A stretch of DNA of 64,000 nucleotides from Geosiphon pyriformis (taxonomy: Eukaryota > Glomeromycota > Glomeromycetes > Archaeosporales > Geosiphonaceae), in the NCBI GenBank assembly GCA_016748015.1, contig JAAOMT010000135.1, forward strand, positions 1,135,582 to 1,199,581, written 5' to 3'. Below the pieces are notes generated by a model. That model worked only from the letters and a program-made list of their open reading frames with translations. It was not told the origin of the DNA and ran no database searches. Of this stretch, positions 62,526-64,000 are shown piece after piece (position 1 is the first letter of the stretch; each line of letters opens with the position of its first letter). Both the position numbers and the translations under genes were made by a program.

Positions 62526-62685
62526 AATGGCAGCTGGACTGACAACGAAAGAGTTTGTTTCTTGTAAAATGGTGGAAGACAGTATATAAAAAACAGAAAA
62601 ACTTCTTTCAAAATTTTGACTCTTTTCCAGAATTTGAGACGAAAGAGAGAAAAAAGTTTTTTTCCTTTTTTTTTTTTGTAATTTT

Positions 62686-64000
62686 AATTTAATTATTAAT
62701 ACTTTTATTAAAAATATATAAGTAAACTTAATAATATTATGTTTATATTATTAAATATTTAAATTAAAACTAATATTTTTTTTATAAAATATTAAAATCT
62801 TTAAATTTTTTTTTATTGCTTTTATAAAATAGCCCAATTATTAATTACAGCCTAAAATACAAAGACTTTAAATAGCCGAAACTTATGCTTTTTTTACATA
62901 TAACTAGTTATTCGAGATTATACTATACTATCTAATCATTATTTTTAATCTATTATTAAGTAAATAATGATTAATAATATCAGTTACATAAGTAAAATTT
63001 TTAAATATATATAAATTTATAAAAATAAATAATTAAATACTTATATATTTATTTTAAAATACAATAAAAATTTTTAAATTAATAGATAATATAACTAAAT
63101 TATTATTTAACATATTTTATTTCTTGTAATTTTGTATATTAAAAATTGTGCAATATATATTGTTTAATTTTATTATATAATAAATAATTTATTTTAATTA
63201 TATTTATTATTATTAATAATATTTAAAAATTATTTATTAATTATAAAATTGTTAAAAATATTGCAAATTTTATTAAATTATATATAAATTTTGCAATAAA
63301 ATATTAAAAACAAAGTTTATATTTGTTAATTTATATTAAGTTAATATATTATAATATTAAAATACAATTTTATATTATATATTAATTAAATATTTGCTAT
63401 TAATAAAAATCTACCAGATTACTAAATAAAATATGTTTATAGTTAAATATATTGACTATTAAAATTATTATTTATTTGTTTTGTAATTAGATATTTAATA
63501 AAAAATTTAAATTATTTGTTATTTATAAATATAAATAGTATTTAATTTATAAAAATTTAATATATATACATATTATTAATATTATTAATTATAATTTAAT
63601 CTTTGTATTTATATAAATAAAAACATTAAACATTAAATATAAATTAATTTATTATAAAATAAATTTATAATATTCTATATTAAAATATTAAATAATTATT
63701 AATATTGTGTTTTTTTTTTAAAATAAACATAATATATTTTGCAAAATATCAAGTTATTAAATTATTAAATTATATAATTATATATAATAACTATTTTTTA
63801 TTTTATTAAAATATTATTATTTGTATTTAAATAATTTAATATGCTGTTTAACTTATAATTAAATTTAAATTTATTTTAAATAATGTTTTATTATTAGCAT
63901 TTTGAACAAAAAATAAAATTTGTAAATAATTATATATATAATTAGAAATAATTTTAATAAGTACAATTTTATTTTAAAATAAAAAAACCATATTTCAAAA
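62686..64000. other. AT-saturated flank with a short LINE tail
   Basis: 62,865-62,950 carries a LINE 3' tail in minus orientation (AACTTATGC, then TACATATAACTAGTTATTCG). The rest is A/T only with no reading frame over 60 codons and no recognisable element. Confidence 0.6.

Larger units (their letters stand above)
55869..62665 (-). mobile_element. Near-full-length LINE (non-LTR retrotransposon) L5, the youngest copy
   Basis: About 6.8 kb on the minus strand: 5' UTR (62,665-62,526), ORF1 (62,525-60,678), ORF2 with AP endonuclease, reverse transcriptase and RNase H (60,677-56,028), 3' UTR and a poly(A) end (poly-T on the plus strand at about 55,865-55,877). TTTTTGTAATTTT on both sides (55,856-55,868 and 62,673-62,685) is a candidate target duplication. 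GC content is clearly higher than in the other copies. ORF1 and ORF2 carry about a dozen premature stops plus one frameshift, so it is dead or nearly so. Clade: an RNase H-bearing, APE-type LINE; I did not place it further. Confidence 0.88.

Overview
The window looks like nuclear DNA of a filamentous early-diverging fungus, most likely an arbuscular-mycorrhizal one (Glomeromycotina, Rhizophagus-like). The reasons are very high AT content, small GT-AG introns in every gene, a gene set that includes INTS9, DNAJC11, ALKBH7 and MEA1 homologs (absent from budding yeasts) next to a fungal-type ERG1, and LINE and Ty3-type retroelements whose residues match families I recall as abundant in Rhizophagus. 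The assignment is inference; no rRNA or barcode gene is present.

Layout. (1) 1-27,880 is a nested transposon graveyard. It starts with a decayed Ty3-type element (gag, zinc knuckle, protease, Cys-rich linker, dUTPase, LTR; minus strand, 1-5,087). Next come a decayed LINE (5,088-9,320), AT-rich filler, a short LTR element with a deleted interior (11,200-14,093), a LINE ORF1-only element (14,094-14,995), and an integrase remnant with its 3' LTR (15,050-17,313). These are followed by LINE, gag and LTR pieces, including a solo LTR inserted in another LTR. The most complete LTR element is 22,145-25,527: 1,010 and 1,009 bp LTRs, PBS, PPT and a 4-bp target duplication. It sits inside the reverse-transcriptase region of another dead LINE. 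(2) 28,424-44,727 is a compact island of eight protein genes strictly alternating in strand: MEA1-like (+), YbeY (-), INTS9 (+), ERG1 (-), DNAJC11 (+), ALKBH7 (-), enolase-phosphatase E1 (+), phosphoribosyltransferase (-). I could reconstruct all eight to complete reading frames whose exon sums are multiples of three (54 introns in total); one ERG1 splice boundary is non-canonical. (3) 44,728-64,000 is transposon DNA again. It holds a saturated-decay full-length LINE (46,388-53,157) and a much younger full-length copy of the same family (about 55,869-62,665), both on the minus strand, separated by AT-rich repeats.

The island genes are unrelated housekeeping functions: rRNA processing, snRNA 3'-end processing, sterol synthesis, mitochondrial membrane organisation, mitochondrial dioxygenase, methionine salvage and nucleotide metabolism. 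They share divergent promoters of 109-283 bp but form no pathway.

The most striking signals are: (a) an inverted repeat joining U5 to the primer-binding site of the LTR elements, conserved between two otherwise different LTR types, which suggests Tf1-like self-primed reverse transcription; (b) a dUTPase domain in the Ty3-type element, and two short derivatives that carry what looks like the same internal deletion inside that domain but have different LTRs; (c) directional G:C to A:T decay that has removed catalytic Asp and Cys residues and created nearly all stop codons.
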